A stretch of 64,000 nt of DNA from Geodermatophilus tzadiensis (GTDB lineage: Bacteria; Actinomycetota; Actinomycetes; Mycobacteriales; Geodermatophilaceae): contig NZ_PVTG01000005.1 of NCBI RefSeq assembly GCF_003002915.1, forward strand, positions 209,652 through 273,651, in the 5' to 3' direction. The notes below the pieces were generated by a model. The model saw only the letters and a list, made by a program, of their open reading frames with translations, did not search any database and was not told where the DNA came from. Position 1 is the stretch's first letter; the number at the start of each line of letters is the position of its first letter. Of the stretch, positions 44,601 to 52,541 are shown piece by piece. Made by a program: the position numbers and the translations under genes.

Positions 44601-44614
44601 GTTGAGCGTACAAC
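44601..44614. promoter_or_regulatory. Possible MarR-type operator
   Basis: GTTGAGCGTACAAC, an imperfect palindrome (GTTG...CAAC with a central CG), lies 14 bp upstream of the LLM start and before its ribosome site. No MarR gene is in the window. The rest of the gap to 44831 shows no gene. Confidence 0.4.
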
Positions 44615-44831
44615 TACCGGTCTGCGCAACGGGCCGGAGGGGCCGGCTGTTCCCGTTGTGGCCGACTGCGCGGTGTGACGGTCCGGCCACGGCGCGGCGG
44701 ACCACTCCGTCGGTGACCGTCCCGTGATCTGGGCGGTGCACGACCGGACCGGCCGCACTGGGAACCTGGCGCTCACCACCCGTCGACCTCGACGAGGCGC
44801 GGGGGAGCACGACTGACCGAGGGGGCACGGG

Positions 44832-45731
44832 ATGTCGCAGCACACGCACCAGAGCGCTCCGGACGCGGCGGGTGACGAGGGCCGGCGGCGCACCCGCTTC
44901 TCGGGCAACCGGACCAGCGACGACGCCCGGCCGGGCGAGCTCGACGGCCTGCTGGGCACCGGCCCGGTGTTCACCCACGCCGTCCGGGGCTACGACCGCC
45001 TGCAGGTCGACGACTACGTCGCCTGGGCCGAGACCGAGCTGCACGTGCTGCGCCGGGAGAACGACCACCTGCTCAGCCGCTACGCCGCGGCGTCGGCCGA
45101 GCTGCAGAACGCGCGCCGCCGGCTGGCCCAGCTGGTGCGCGAGCGGCAGTCGCTGCCCTCACCGGAGGACGCCGCCGCGATGATCCAGCGCGCCGAGGCC
45201 GACGCCGAGCGGATCCGCGAGGACGCCCGCACGGAGGCCGAGGCCCGGCTGGCCAAGGTCGCCGAGATGCGCCAGGCGGTGACCGCGCTGCGCGAGCAGG
45301 CGCGGGCGGAGGCCGCCGCGCTGGTCGGGGCAGCCCGCGGCGAGGCCGAGGAGCTGCGCCGGAGGACGGCCGCCGAGCAGGCCCGCGCCACGGCCCAGAT
45401 CACCGCCCGGGCGGAGGAGCAGCGGGCCGCCGTCGAGGCGGAGCTCGCCGCGCTGCGCGCCCAGCGCGACCAGGCCCGCGAGTCGCTGCACCGGCTGGGG
45501 CACCAGATCGGCGACGCGCTGCAGCTGGTCGCCGGCGCGCTGCCCGACGACGCGGCCCTGCCCGGCCGCACCGACCTGCCCGACGAGGTGCCGGTGCTGG
45601 CGGAGCGGCGGGAGGCCGCGCGCGAGGAGGCCGACGGGCGCACCGGTGGGGACGCCGCTCCCGCCGAGGGTGCGACCGACGTCACGGCGCTGCACGGGAC
45701 CGGCCGGGGAACGGTCGCCGCGGCGTCCTGA
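44832..45731 (+). CDS. DivIVA-domain coiled-coil protein
   Basis: A 299-residue protein. After a disordered, charged N-terminus (1-45), the DivIVA-like motif THAVRGYDRLQVDDYVAWAE (about 48-67) is followed by a long coiled coil (about 68-235, Ala/Glu/Arg heptads) and an acidic tail. Such proteins sit on the inner membrane face and organise cell-wall growth or polarity. It stands just upstream of the riboswitch-controlled lytic-enzyme gene, which also concerns the wall. ATG 44832. Confidence 0.85.
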   Translation: MSQHTHQSAPDAAGDEGRRRTRFSGNRTSDDARPGELDGLLGTGPVFTHAVRGYDRLQVDDYVAWAETELHVLRRENDHLLSRYAAASAELQNARRRLAQLVRERQSLPSPEDAAAMIQRAEADAERIREDARTEAEARLAKVAEMRQAVTALREQARAEAAALVGAARGEAEELRRRTAAEQARATAQITARAEEQRAAVEAELAALRAQRDQARESLHRLGHQIGDALQLVAGALPDDAALPGRTDLPDEVPVLAERREAAREEADGRTGGDAAPAEGATDVTALHGTGRGTVAAAS

Positions 45732-45883
45732 ACAGCGCCGACACGCCGGGCGGGCCGCTGGGGACGCCCCGCCCGTAACAGCCGTCACGGTGGTCCCTGC
45801 CGTCGGGGTGTTGTCACGGACGGATAACGGCCCGTACGGTGGCCGACGTCCGGCTGGTCGTCTCGTCCCCGTCCGGGGAGCCT

Positions 45884-46040
45884 GGCCGGGCGCCGCCGAG
45901 TCGTGTCCGCTGCCGCGGGCGCGAGCCGGGGACCCACCGCAGTCCTGGGGTGAATCGCCTGCCGAGCGCAGTGCGTAGGGCTTCTTCCCGCCCGAACCCG
46001 TCAGCTAACTCGGTAGGCGGCTCACGGAAGGAACGGAGAG
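45884..46040 (+). ncRNA. c-di-AMP riboswitch (ydaO-yuaA class)
   Basis: Landmarks of the ydaO/yuaA aptamer are in order: GGGGACCCA (45928-45936), GGGGTGAATCGCC (45947-45959), GCGTAGGGCTTCTTCCCG (45973-45990), CCGAACCCGTCAGCTAAC (45992-46009) and GGTAGGCGG (46012-46020). GCCGCC (45892-45897) can pair with GGCGGC (46016-46021) to close P1. GGAAGGAACGGAG (46026-46038) follows as a ribosome site. In actinobacteria this class controls resuscitation and lytic-enzyme genes, which fits the gene downstream. Binding of c-di-AMP usually turns expression off. Confidence 0.95.
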
Positions 46041-46046
46041 TCTCCG
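46034..46046 (+). promoter_or_regulatory. Self-complementary ribosome-binding segment behind the riboswitch
   Basis: CGGAGA-G-TCTCCG. The first arm is part of the Shine-Dalgarno sequence for the ATG at 46048. Folding would hide it, which is a possible switch point of the expression platform. Confidence 0.45.
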
Positions 46047-46047
46047 C

Positions 46048-46110
46048 ATGCCCCGCCTCCGGGCCCCCGCGGCCCGCAGGTGCCGCCGGCGCGCGCCCCG
46101 CGCCTCCTGA
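46048..46110 (+). CDS. Possible 20-residue leader peptide behind the riboswitch
   Basis: ATG 46048, 9 nt after GGAG, opens a 20-codon frame MPRLRAPAARCRRRAPRAS ending TGA 46108. The peptide is very basic. The main gene starts 134 bp later in another frame, and a stop at 46133 separates any in-frame link. It could be a translated leader that couples the riboswitch to the main gene, or simply a chance frame behind a ribosome site. No homologue is known to me. Confidence 0.4.
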   Translation: MPRLRAPAARRCRRRAPRAS

Positions 46111-46243
46111 CCCCGGCCGACACCTGCCCCGCTGACCCGGCGCCGCTGACCCGCGCCGCCGGGGACCCGTAGACCGCCGCACGCCGACGCACGCCCGCGA
46201 CCCGGGCCGCCGCGCGCACTCTCCCTCGGAGCCCTCCTCCCTC

Positions 46244-47200
46244 ATGCCCAGCCACACCCCGAACACGCCTGCCTCCGCCCCGGCGACCGCCGAGGCCGCC
46301 GCCGCCGAGGCGACCGGCTCGCAGCCCGCGACGCTCGAGCTCCCGGCCGCCGAGCACCCCGCCGAGGCGCCCGCCCGCCGCCGGTTCGGCCGTCCCGCCC
46401 GCACCCGGGCCCGCCGCAGCAGCCCGCCGCTGGGTCCCCGCCGCCCGGCCCTCCTGCTGGCCACCGCCGCGGCCGGTGCCCTCGTCGTCGGGGTGGTCAC
46501 CACCAGCGGCCCGGCCGCCGAGGCCGGCACCGAGACGGCCGGCACCTCGGTGAGCGTGGCCGCGCAGCTCGGCATCGTCGACCAGCAGGCCGCCGGCACC
46601 GAGGCCGCCCCGCAGGCCGGTGACCTCGCGCCGCTGGAGGACCTCGCCGCCTCCCGCAGCGAGCGCAGCGCCGAGGAGGCCAGCGCCGCGCAGGCCCAGG
46701 CCGCCGCCGACCAGGCCGAGCTCGACCGCCGCGCCGCCGAGGAGGCCGCCCGCGTGGCCGCCGAGCAGGAGGCCGCCCGTGTCGCCGCCGAGCAGGAGGC
46801 CGCGCGCGTCGCCGCCGAGCAGGCCGCCGCCGAGGAGGCCGAGCGGGCCGCCGCCGAGGCCGCCGCGGCCGAGGAGAGCTCCGAGCCCGCGCCCGCCGCG
46901 GCGCCGGCGAGCCAGGGCTCCTTCAAGGACTACGCGCTGGCCAAGGTCGGCAGCGCCGAGCAGTTCGGCTGCCTGGAGAAGCTGTGGGGAAAGGAGAGCG
47001 GCTGGAACCCCAACGCGCAGAACCCCACCAGCACCGCCTACGGCATCCCGCAGTTCCTCGACTCCACCTGGGCCAGCACCGGCATCGCCAAGACCTCCGA
47101 CGGCTACCGGCAGATCGACGCGGGCCTGATCTACATCGAGAGCCGCTACGGCTCGCCCTGCGACGCCTGGGCGCACTCGCAGGCCACCGGCTGGTACTAG
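46244..47200 (+). CDS. Transglycosylase-like cell-wall enzyme, membrane-anchored
   Basis: A 318-residue protein. A 65-residue Arg-rich cytosolic part comes first, then one hydrophobic signal/anchor (RRPALLLATAAAGALVVGVV, about 67-86). An Ala/Glu/Arg-rich helical spacer with 27-bp repeats (AARVAAEQE) is followed by a C-terminal domain of about 90 residues (SFKDYALAKVGSAEQFGCLE then KLWGKESGWNPNAQNPTS). That domain is the lysozyme-like, aggregation-promoting-factor type with the catalytic Glu in KESGW and two Cys (GC.., PCDAW). It should cleave peptidoglycan outside the membrane. The long segment before the anchor is unusual. ATG 46244, weak GGAG at 46228. Controlled by the c-di-AMP riboswitch. 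Confidence 0.88.
   Translation: MPSHTPNTPASAPATAEAAAAEATGSQPATLELPAAEHPAEAPARRRFGRPARTRARRSSPPLGPRRPALLLATAAAGALVVGVVTTSGPAAEAGTETAGTSVSVAAQLGIVDQQAAGTEAAPQAGDLAPLEDLAASRSERSAEEASAAQAQAAADQAELDRRAAEEAARVAAEQEAARVAAEQEAARVAAEQAAAEEAERAAAEAAAAEESSEPAPAAAPASQGSFKDYALAKVGSAEQFGCLEKLWGKESGWNPNAQNPTSTAYGIPQFLDSTWASTGIAKTSDGYRQIDAGLIYIESRYGSPCDAWAHSQATGWY
46745..46822 (+). repeat. 27-bp in-frame repeat in the lytic-enzyme spacer
   Basis: Nearly three copies of a 27-bp unit coding AARVAAEQE, in the spacer between membrane anchor and catalytic domain. Length can change in steps of nine residues without loss of frame. Confidence 0.85.
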
Positions 47201-47202
47201 AA

Positions 47203-47275
47203 GGACCCCGGTGCCCCCCACGCCTCGCTCCGCTCGGCGCGGGCCCCTGCACCGGGGCCGTTCCAGCACGTCACC
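47203..47275 (+). repeat. Structured 3' element, copy C
   Basis: GGACCCCGGTGC (47203-47214) pairs with GCACCGGGGCC (47249-47259). The core is CCCCACGCCTCGCTCCGCTC and the tail GTTCCAGCACGTCACC (47260-47275). A degenerate second half-copy, ending GTTCCAGCACGCCGCG, runs to about 47319. Starts 2 nt after the TAG stop. Confidence 0.87.
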
Positions 47276-47336
47276 AGCTCGTCGCGGGCCCCTGTAGCGG
47301 CGCCGTTCCAGCACGCCGCGTGACACTGGGGGCGTG

Positions 47337-47996
47337 ATGACACCGGGAGGGCCGGCCACTCGCGTGGTGCCCGCGGGCTTCGTCCGCGCGCACACGCAGG
47401 TGCGCCGGCCCTCTCTCGTCCCCGAGGTGCGGCTGCACGTCGCCGACGACGTCGTCGCCCTGTGGGAGGCGATGGAGGACGACGCCGGCGGGGCGGGCGA
47501 GGCCCCGCCGTTCTGGGCCGCCGCCTGGCCCGGCGGTCAGGCGCTGGCCCGCGCCGTCCTCGACGACCCCGGCCTGGTGGCCGGCCGCACCGTGCTCGAC
47601 CTCGGCTCCGGGAGCGGGCTGGTGGCCGTCGCGGCGGTCCTCGCCGGTGCCCGGTGGGTGCTGGCCAGCGACGTCGACCCGTTCTCCCGGACGGCGATCG
47701 GCGTCAACGCCGGGCTCAACGGTGTCGCCGGCATCAGCGTGACCGGCGACGTGCTCGACCGGGACCCGCCCGCGGTCGACGTCGTCCTCGCCGGTGACGT
47801 CTGCTACGACCGCGAGATGACCGAGCGGGTGCTGCCCTTCCTCGACCGGGCGCGGGCGCGTGGCTGCGAGGTCCTCGTCGGCGACCCGGGCCGGCCCTAC
47901 CTCCCGCACCAGCGGCTCGAGCCGGTCACCGCGCTCGACGTCCCCGAGACGGAGGGCCCGGGCACCCGCCGGACGACGGTGTGGCGGCTGCCCTGA
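47337..47996 (+). CDS. Protein-lysine/small-molecule methyltransferase (METTL20/Nnt1-like)
   Basis: A 219-residue class I methyltransferase. PPFWAAAWPGGQALARAV precedes motif I (VLDLGSGSGLVAVAAVLAGA, near 85), SDVDPF follows, and DVVLAGDVCYDREMTERVLP carries the DxCY-type post-II motif of the METTL protein-methyltransferase family. ETFB-lysine methylation is known for relatives; the target here is unknown. ATG 47337 has GGGGG at 5 nt; GTG 47334 is equally possible. Confidence 0.86.
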   Translation: MTPGGPATRVVPAGFVRAHTQVRRPSLVPEVRLHVADDVVALWEAMEDDAGGAGEAPPFWAAAWPGGQALARAVLDDPGLVAGRTVLDLGSGSGLVAVAAVLAGARWVLASDVDPFSRTAIGVNAGLNGVAGISVTGDVLDRDPPAVDVVLAGDVCYDREMTERVLPFLDRARARGCEVLVGDPGRPYLPHQRLEPVTALDVPETEGPGTRRTTVWRLP

Positions 47997-48185
47997 CGTG
48001 ACGCAGCGTGTCCGGCGTCCCGCACGCGGTGATCTTGCCGAGGGCGCGTCGCGATTCGGCCCGGTTCTTGGTCAGGTTATGCCCACTCCTGCGGGATAGT
48101 TGGGCTGATTCGTGCACCTCTGACCCCTGGCGGAGCACCCGTCGCTGGTCGATCCTCGTGCCTCCCACACCACAGGAGGTCACTG

Positions 48186-48818
48186 ATGTACCGCTCCGCG
48201 CTCGTGTCGTCGCTGCTCACCACCGCCGTGCTGCTCACCGGCTGTGAGGGTGAGGACGACACCGCCACGGCCGCCCGCGACCGCCCGGCCGTGTCGTCCC
48301 AGCCGGCCGGGACGACGAGGTCCGCGCCGGACGCGCCCACGACGACGGCCGCACCCTCCACGCCCGCCCCCGCCACCGTCGCGCCGACGACCCCCGCGCC
48401 GACGACCACGGCCCGCCCGACCACCGCCCGGCCCACCGCGCCCGCGCCGACCACGCCCGCACCCACCCCGTCCCCGGCGCCCGCGCCGGACGGGTCGGTC
48501 CTCCCCGACGAGGCCGTGCCCGTGCACGGCGGCCAGGTGTGGGCCGTCTACCTCGCGGTCGGCGACCCCGACGACGAGTGGGGGCGGCACATGCTGGCCG
48601 AGACCGCCGACTACGTGCACGCCTCCTTCGGCTACACCGGCTCGGGCGTCGGCGAGGTCGCGTGCGACGTGGGCGCGGCCGAGCAGCTGGGCTTCGACCC
48701 GCAGGACCACCGGGTGGCCGTGTACTTCGACAGCGCCGCCCGGGCGCAGGAGTTCGTCGCCGTCTACGACCGCCAGGACGTCGGCTCGGCGTCGGTGACG
48801 ACGTACTGCCTGGACTGA
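48186..48818 (+). CDS. Putative lipoprotein with Pro/Thr-rich linker
   Basis: A 210-residue secreted protein. The signal peptide ends in a lipobox (VLLTGC) with Cys20 as the lipidation site. Residues 45-105 are a Pro/Thr/Ala-rich, probably extended cell-wall spanning linker. The C-terminal domain (QVWAVYLAVGDPDDEW, CDVGAAEQLGF, YCLD) contains two Cys that could form a disulfide. Outer face of the membrane; function unknown. ACAGGAGG is the ribosome site, 6 nt before ATG 48186. Confidence 0.82.
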   Translation: MYRSALVSSLLTTAVLLTGCEGEDDTATAARDRPAVSSQPAGTTRSAPDAPTTTAAPSTPAPATVAPTTPAPTTTARPTTARPTAPAPTTPAPTPSPAPAPDGSVLPDEAVPVHGGQVWAVYLAVGDPDDEWGRHMLAETADYVHASFGYTGSGVGEVACDVGAAEQLGFDPQDHRVAVYFDSAARAQEFVAVYDRQDVGSASVTTYCLD

Positions 48819-48883
48819 GCGCCGCCGCGGACGGGAGCGGCGCCGGCCGCACGCCGGCGCCCGGACTCGGCGAGACTGGGCGG

Positions 48884-49282
48884 GTGAGCGAATCGGAGAG
48901 CCCGCGGGACGGCGGGGCGCAGGCGCGGGTCACCCGGACCGTCGAGGAGTTCGTCGCGCAGCTGCGCGGCTTCACCGACCGGGCGCGGGGGCTGGCCTCC
49001 GGCGCGGTCCCGTCGGGGCTGTCGCTGCCGCGGCTGCCCTCCCCGCCCGGGGCGATGTCGGCGGCGCAGGTGGGGGCGGTCGCCTCGCAGGTGCGCGGTC
49101 AGCGGCAGCTCATCGCCGGTCTGATCGGGCAGCTGCAGGCCTTCGACGAGCAGCTCGCCGTCTTCGAGCGGGTGCTCGAGCCGGTGGAGGAGTGGAGCCG
49201 GACCTGGGCCCGGCTGGAGCAGTCCTTCGGCGACGTGCTGCGCCGCTCGCCCACCGACCCGCCGCCGGCCGGCACCGCCTAG
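48884..49282 (+). CDS. Hypothetical protein
   Basis: A 132-residue soluble protein, helical at both ends (RTVEEFVAQLRGFTDRARG and QLIAGLIGQLQAFDEQLAVF) with a Pro/Leu-rich hinge (LSLPRLPSPPG). It may dimerise as a coiled coil. GTG 48884. Its TAG stop shares the palindrome CTAG (49279-49282) with the stop of the convergent VOC gene. A gene of somewhat similar helix-plus-regulator look is at 50632. Function unknown. Confidence 0.65.
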   Translation: MSESESPRDGGAQARVTRTVEEFVAQLRGFTDRARGLASGAVPSGLSLPRLPSPPGAMSAAQVGAVASQVRGQRQLIAGLIGQLQAFDEQLAVFERVLEPVEEWSRTWARLEQSFGDVLRRSPTDPPPAGTA

Positions 49283-49662
49283 CGCTGGTCGCGGCGCAGC
49301 GGGTGGTCCGCGGGCACCTCGACCAGCACGAGGTGCACGCCGTCGGGGTCGACGACGGTGGCCTCCAGCAGCCCCCACGGCTGCCGCCGGGGCTCCTCGA
49401 GGACAGGCACGCCGGCCGCCGCGAGCCGGGCGAGCTCCGCGGCGAGGTCGCGCACCTGCACCCACAGGGCCAGCCCGCGCGGCGGCCCGGCGGCGGAGCC
49501 GGAGACCTCGAGCAGGCCGTTGCCCAGGAAGAAGACGACGCCCGGGTGCTCCGGCGGCCCGAACTCGCGGTACACGGCCAGGCCGAGGACGTCGCGGTAG
49601 AACGCCTGCGACCGCACGGGGTCGGCGGTGCGGAGCAGGACCCGGCTGCTGAGCACGTCCAC
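49279..49662 (-). CDS. VOC (glyoxalase/bleomycin-resistance) family protein
   Basis: A 127-residue vicinal-oxygen-chelate protein with the paired beta-alpha-beta-beta-beta modules: VLLRTADPVRSQAFYRDVLG, GVVFFLGNGLLEVSG, LALWVQVRDLAAELARLAAAGV and VVDPDGVHLVLVEVP. The second metal Glu is in VLVEV; the rest of the metal set is not certain. Role could be a metallo-isomerase or antibiotic-binding protein. GTG 49662. Its start is only 19 bp from the divergent pentapeptide gene. Confidence 0.86.
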   Translation of the reverse strand: MDVLSSRVLLRTADPVRSQAFYRDVLGLAVYREFGPPEHPGVVFFLGNGLLEVSGSAAGPPRGLALWVQVRDLAAELARLAAAGVPVLEEPRRQPWGLLEATVVDPDGVHLVLVEVPADHPLRRDQR

Positions 49663-49681
49663 CCGGGCATCATGGGCTCCC

Positions 49682-50512
49682 GTGACCGCCGCCGCTGCCG
49701 ACGCCCGCGCGGGGCTGCGCGCCGACTGCGCCCGCTGCGCGGCGCTGTGCTGCGTGGCCCCGGCCTTCGCCGCCTCGGCCGACTTCGCGATCGACAAGCC
49801 GGCCGGCCGCGCCTGCCCGAACCTGGCCGGGGACGACCGCTGCGGCATCCACGCGCAGCTGCGCGAGCGCGGCTTCCCCGGCTGCGCGGTGTTCGACTGC
49901 TTCGGCGCCGGCCAGCAGACGGTGCAGGTGACCTTCGCCGGCACCGCGGACTGGCGGGCGGACCCGGACCGGGCGACGGCGGTGTTCGCTGCCTTCGGCG
50001 TCCAGCGGCAGCTGCACGAGCTGCTCTGGTACCTCACCGAGGCGCTGGCCCTCGACGCCGCCGCGCCGCTGCACGGGGAGCTCGCCGCCGCACGCGACCG
50101 CACCGCGGCGCTCACCGCTGCCACCGCGCAGGAGCTCGCCGCCGTCGACGCCGCCGCGCTGCGTCAGCGGGCCGGCGCACTGCTGACCTCGGTCAGCGAG
50201 CTGGCCCGTTCAGGCGTGCGGCCGCGGGGCAGGGACCGGCGGGGGGCCGACCTCGTCGGCGCCGACCTGCGCCGCACCCGGCTGCGGGCCGCCGGCCTGC
50301 GCGGCGCCTACCTGATCGGTGCCGACCTCCGCGGCGCGGACCTGTACCGCACCGACCTGCTCGGCGCGGACCTCCGGGCCGCCGACCTGCGCGGCGCCGA
50401 CCTCTCCGAGGCGCTGTTCGTCACCCGGCCCCAGCTGGCCGCCGCCCGCGGCGACGCCACCACCCGCCTCCCGCCCGGCCTCGAGCACCCGGCGCACTGG
50501 GACCCGCGGTGA
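49682..50512 (+). CDS. Pentapeptide-repeat protein with Cys-rich N-terminus
   Basis: A 276-residue protein. The first 60 residues have six or seven Cys (CARCAALCC, CPNL, CGIHAQL, CAVFDC), so a metal-binding head is likely. A helical middle follows. From about residue 180, pentapeptide repeats A(D)LxxA(D/x)L build a right-handed beta-helix (GADLVGADLRRTRLRAAG and onward, about eight coils' worth of pentads). The whole form fits actinobacterial pentapeptide proteins with a Cys-rich cap; some pentapeptide proteins mimic DNA and bind gyrase. GTG 49682. Divergent from the VOC gene at 19 bp. Confidence 0.86.
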   Translation: MTAAAADARAGLRADCARCAALCCVAPAFAASADFAIDKPAGRACPNLAGDDRCGIHAQLRERGFPGCAVFDCFGAGQQTVQVTFAGTADWRADPDRATAVFAAFGVQRQLHELLWYLTEALALDAAAPLHGELAAARDRTAALTAATAQELAAVDAAALRQRAGALLTSVSELARSGVRPRGRDRRGADLVGADLRRTRLRAAGLRGAYLIGADLRGADLYRTDLLGADLRAADLRGADLSEALFVTRPQLAAARGDATTRLPPGLEHPAHWDPR

Positions 50513-50631
50513 CCCGCGGCCGAGCCGCGCGCGGCGCTCCGCGGGACGGTTCCGCAGCTCCCGGGCCCGATCGCGTCCGGTGCGTGCGGAACGGACTCGC
50601 GGAACGGGGCGGGGAGCCGCACCCCAGGCGG

Positions 50632-51069
50632 TCAGGCGGGTAGGTCCCCCTCGTCCTCCGGGCGGCCGCGGCGGCGCAGCAGGCCGGTGACGCCGGCGAC
50701 CCGTGACTGGGCCTGGCGCAGGGTCGCGATCATCGGCATGAGGTCCTCGTCGATGGTGCGGATGATGTCCGGCACCGCGTCCACCGCCGGGTCGTCGAGC
50801 ACCCGGCCCACCCGCTCCAGCCCGGGCTTGAGCGCCCGCACCGGCTCCTCCAGCTCCCCGACCAGGGTCTCCAGCCGCTCGGCGGTGCGCTGCGCCGAGG
50901 AGATCGCCGACGTCGCCGTCGAGGTGGCGGCGATCAGCTCGCGGACCGCGCCGTTGAGCTCGGTGAGCGTGCGCGGCAGCTGCGCCAGCGCCTCGGTCTG
51001 CGCCTGCAGCGCGGTCAGCAGCTCCGTGAAGCCGGGGATCTTCGGCATGCCGAGGCGGAAGGGGTCCAC
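50632..51069 (-). CDS. Hypothetical helical protein
   Basis: A 145-residue protein, almost entirely amphipathic helix (ELLTALQAQTEALAQLPRTL onward) with a basic/acidic end (RRRGRPEDEGDLPA). It resembles small phasin-like or coiled-coil proteins but has no diagnostic motif. GTG 51069; an internal Met (MPKIPGF, residue 8) is an alternative start. It follows pntB by 45 bp on the same strand and may be cotranscribed. Confidence 0.62.
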   Translation of the reverse strand: MDPFRLGMPKIPGFTELLTALQAQTEALAQLPRTLTELNGAVRELIAATSTATSAISSAQRTAERLETLVGELEEPVRALKPGLERVGRVLDDPAVDAVPDIIRTIDEDLMPMIATLRQAQSRVAGVTGLLRRRGRPEDEGDLPA

Positions 51070-51114
51070 GACGGCAACCGTCGCGCCCCCGCCGCCGGGA
51101 GCGCAACCGCTGGG

Positions 51115-52539
51115 CTACAGCGCGCGGAGGATGTCCTCGACCCGCTCCCGGGCGTCGCCGAAGAGCATCCGGGTGTTCTCCCGGAAGAACAGCGGGTTCT
51201 GCACGCCGGCGTAGCCGGTGCTCATCGACCGCTTGAACACCACGACGTGCCCGGCCTCCCACACGTGCAGCACCGGCATGCCGGCGATCGGGCTGGCCGG
51301 GTCCTCGGCGGCGGCCGGGTTCACCGTGTCGTTGGCCCCGATGACCAGGACGACGTCGGTCGCGGCGAGGTCGTCGTTGATCTCGTCCATCTCCAGGACG
51401 ACGTCGTAGGGCACCCGCGCCTCGGCCAGCAGCACGTTCATGTGCCCGGGCAGGCGACCGGCGACCGGGTGGATGCCGAAGCGGACCTGGACGCCCTTGT
51501 CGGTGAGCGTGCGGGTGAGCTCGGCGACGGCGTTCTGCGCGTGCGCCACCGCCATCCCGTAGCCGGGGGTGATGACCACCGAGTCGGCGTCGCGCAGCAT
51601 CTGCGCGACCTCCTCGGCGGTGACCTCGGTGTGCTCGCCCTCGACGTCCCCGGAGGCCGCGGTGGCGCCCTCGTTGCCGAACCCGCCGGCGATGACCGAC
51701 AGGAAGGAGCGGTTCATCGCCTGGCACATGATGTAGGAGAGGTAGGCACCCGAGGAGCCGACCAGCGCGCCGGTGATGATCAGCAGGTCGTTGTCGAGCA
51801 GGAAGCCCGACGCGGCGGCCGCCCAGCCCGAGTAGCTGTTGAGCATCGAGACGACCACCGGCATGTCGCCGCCGCCGATCGAGGCGACCAGGTGCCAGCC
51901 CAGCGCCAGTGCCAGCACGGTCAGCCCCGACAGCACCGCCAGGCCCGGCGAGACGACGAAGACGACGGTGAGGACGGCGAAGGCGACCAGCGCGCCGACG
52001 TTGAGCGCGTTCTTGCCCGGCAGCACCACCGGGTTGCTCTTGATCCGGCCGGACAGCTTGAGGAACGCGACGATCGAGCCGGTGAAGGTGACCGCGCCGA
52101 TGAACACACCGATCGCGACCTCGGCGGAGTGGATGCCCACCGGCAGGCCCAGCTCCTCGGCCTCGGCTCCGCTGCCGCCCGCCCTCCCAGCGCCCTCCAC
52201 CGACAGGTAGCCGTTCCACCCGACGAGCACCGCGGCCAGGCCGACGAAGCTGTGCAGCAGCGCGATGAGCTCGGGCATGCCGGTCATCTCGACGATGCGC
52301 GCCCGCCAGAGGCCGATCGCCGCGCCGATCACCATCGCGACGGCGATCAGCCCGACGGCGAGCGCGTCGCCGTCCCGCCAGGCCAGCCCGACGGTCGCGA
52401 CGAGCGCGATGGCCATGCCGGCGATGCCGTAGGCGTTGCCCGCCTTGGCCGTCTCGTGCTTCGACAGCCCGGCGAGGCTCAGGACGAACAGCAGGCCGGC
52501 GACGATGTACGCCGCGGACGCGGCGGTGCTGGCGCTCAT
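51115..52539 (-). CDS. pntB: NAD(P) transhydrogenase subunit beta
   Basis: A 474-residue subunit of the proton-translocating transhydrogenase. The N-terminal half has about nine transmembrane helices; the C-terminal 180 residues are the NADP(H)-binding domain III, with [50 protein letters not shown] and [18 protein letters not shown]. Together with PntA it drives NADH + NADP+ to NAD+ + NADPH. ATG 52539 follows the pntA stop by 2 bp. It ends with the usual [13 protein letters not shown]. Confidence 0.96.
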   Translation of the reverse strand: MSASTAASAAYIVAGLLFVLSLAGLSKHETAKAGNAYGIAGMAIALVATVGLAWRDGDALAVGLIAVAMVIGAAIGLWRARIVEMTGMPELIALLHSFVGLAAVLVGWNGYLSVEGAGRAGGSGAEAEELGLPVGIHSAEVAIGVFIGAVTFTGSIVAFLKLSGRIKSNPVVLPGKNALNVGALVAFAVLTVVFVVSPGLAVLSGLTVLALALGWHLVASIGGGDMPVVVSMLNSYSGWAAAASGFLLDNDLLIITGALVGSSGAYLSYIMCQAMNRSFLSVIAGGFGNEGATAASGDVEGEHTEVTAEEVAQMLRDADSVVITPGYGMAVAHAQNAVAELTRTLTDKGVQVRFGIHPVAGRLPGHMNVLLAEARVPYDVVLEMDEINDDLAATDVVLVIGANDTVNPAAAEDPASPIAGMPVLHVWEAGHVVVFKRSMSTGYAGVQNPLFFRENTRMLFGDARERVEDILRAL

Positions 52540-52541
52540 GG

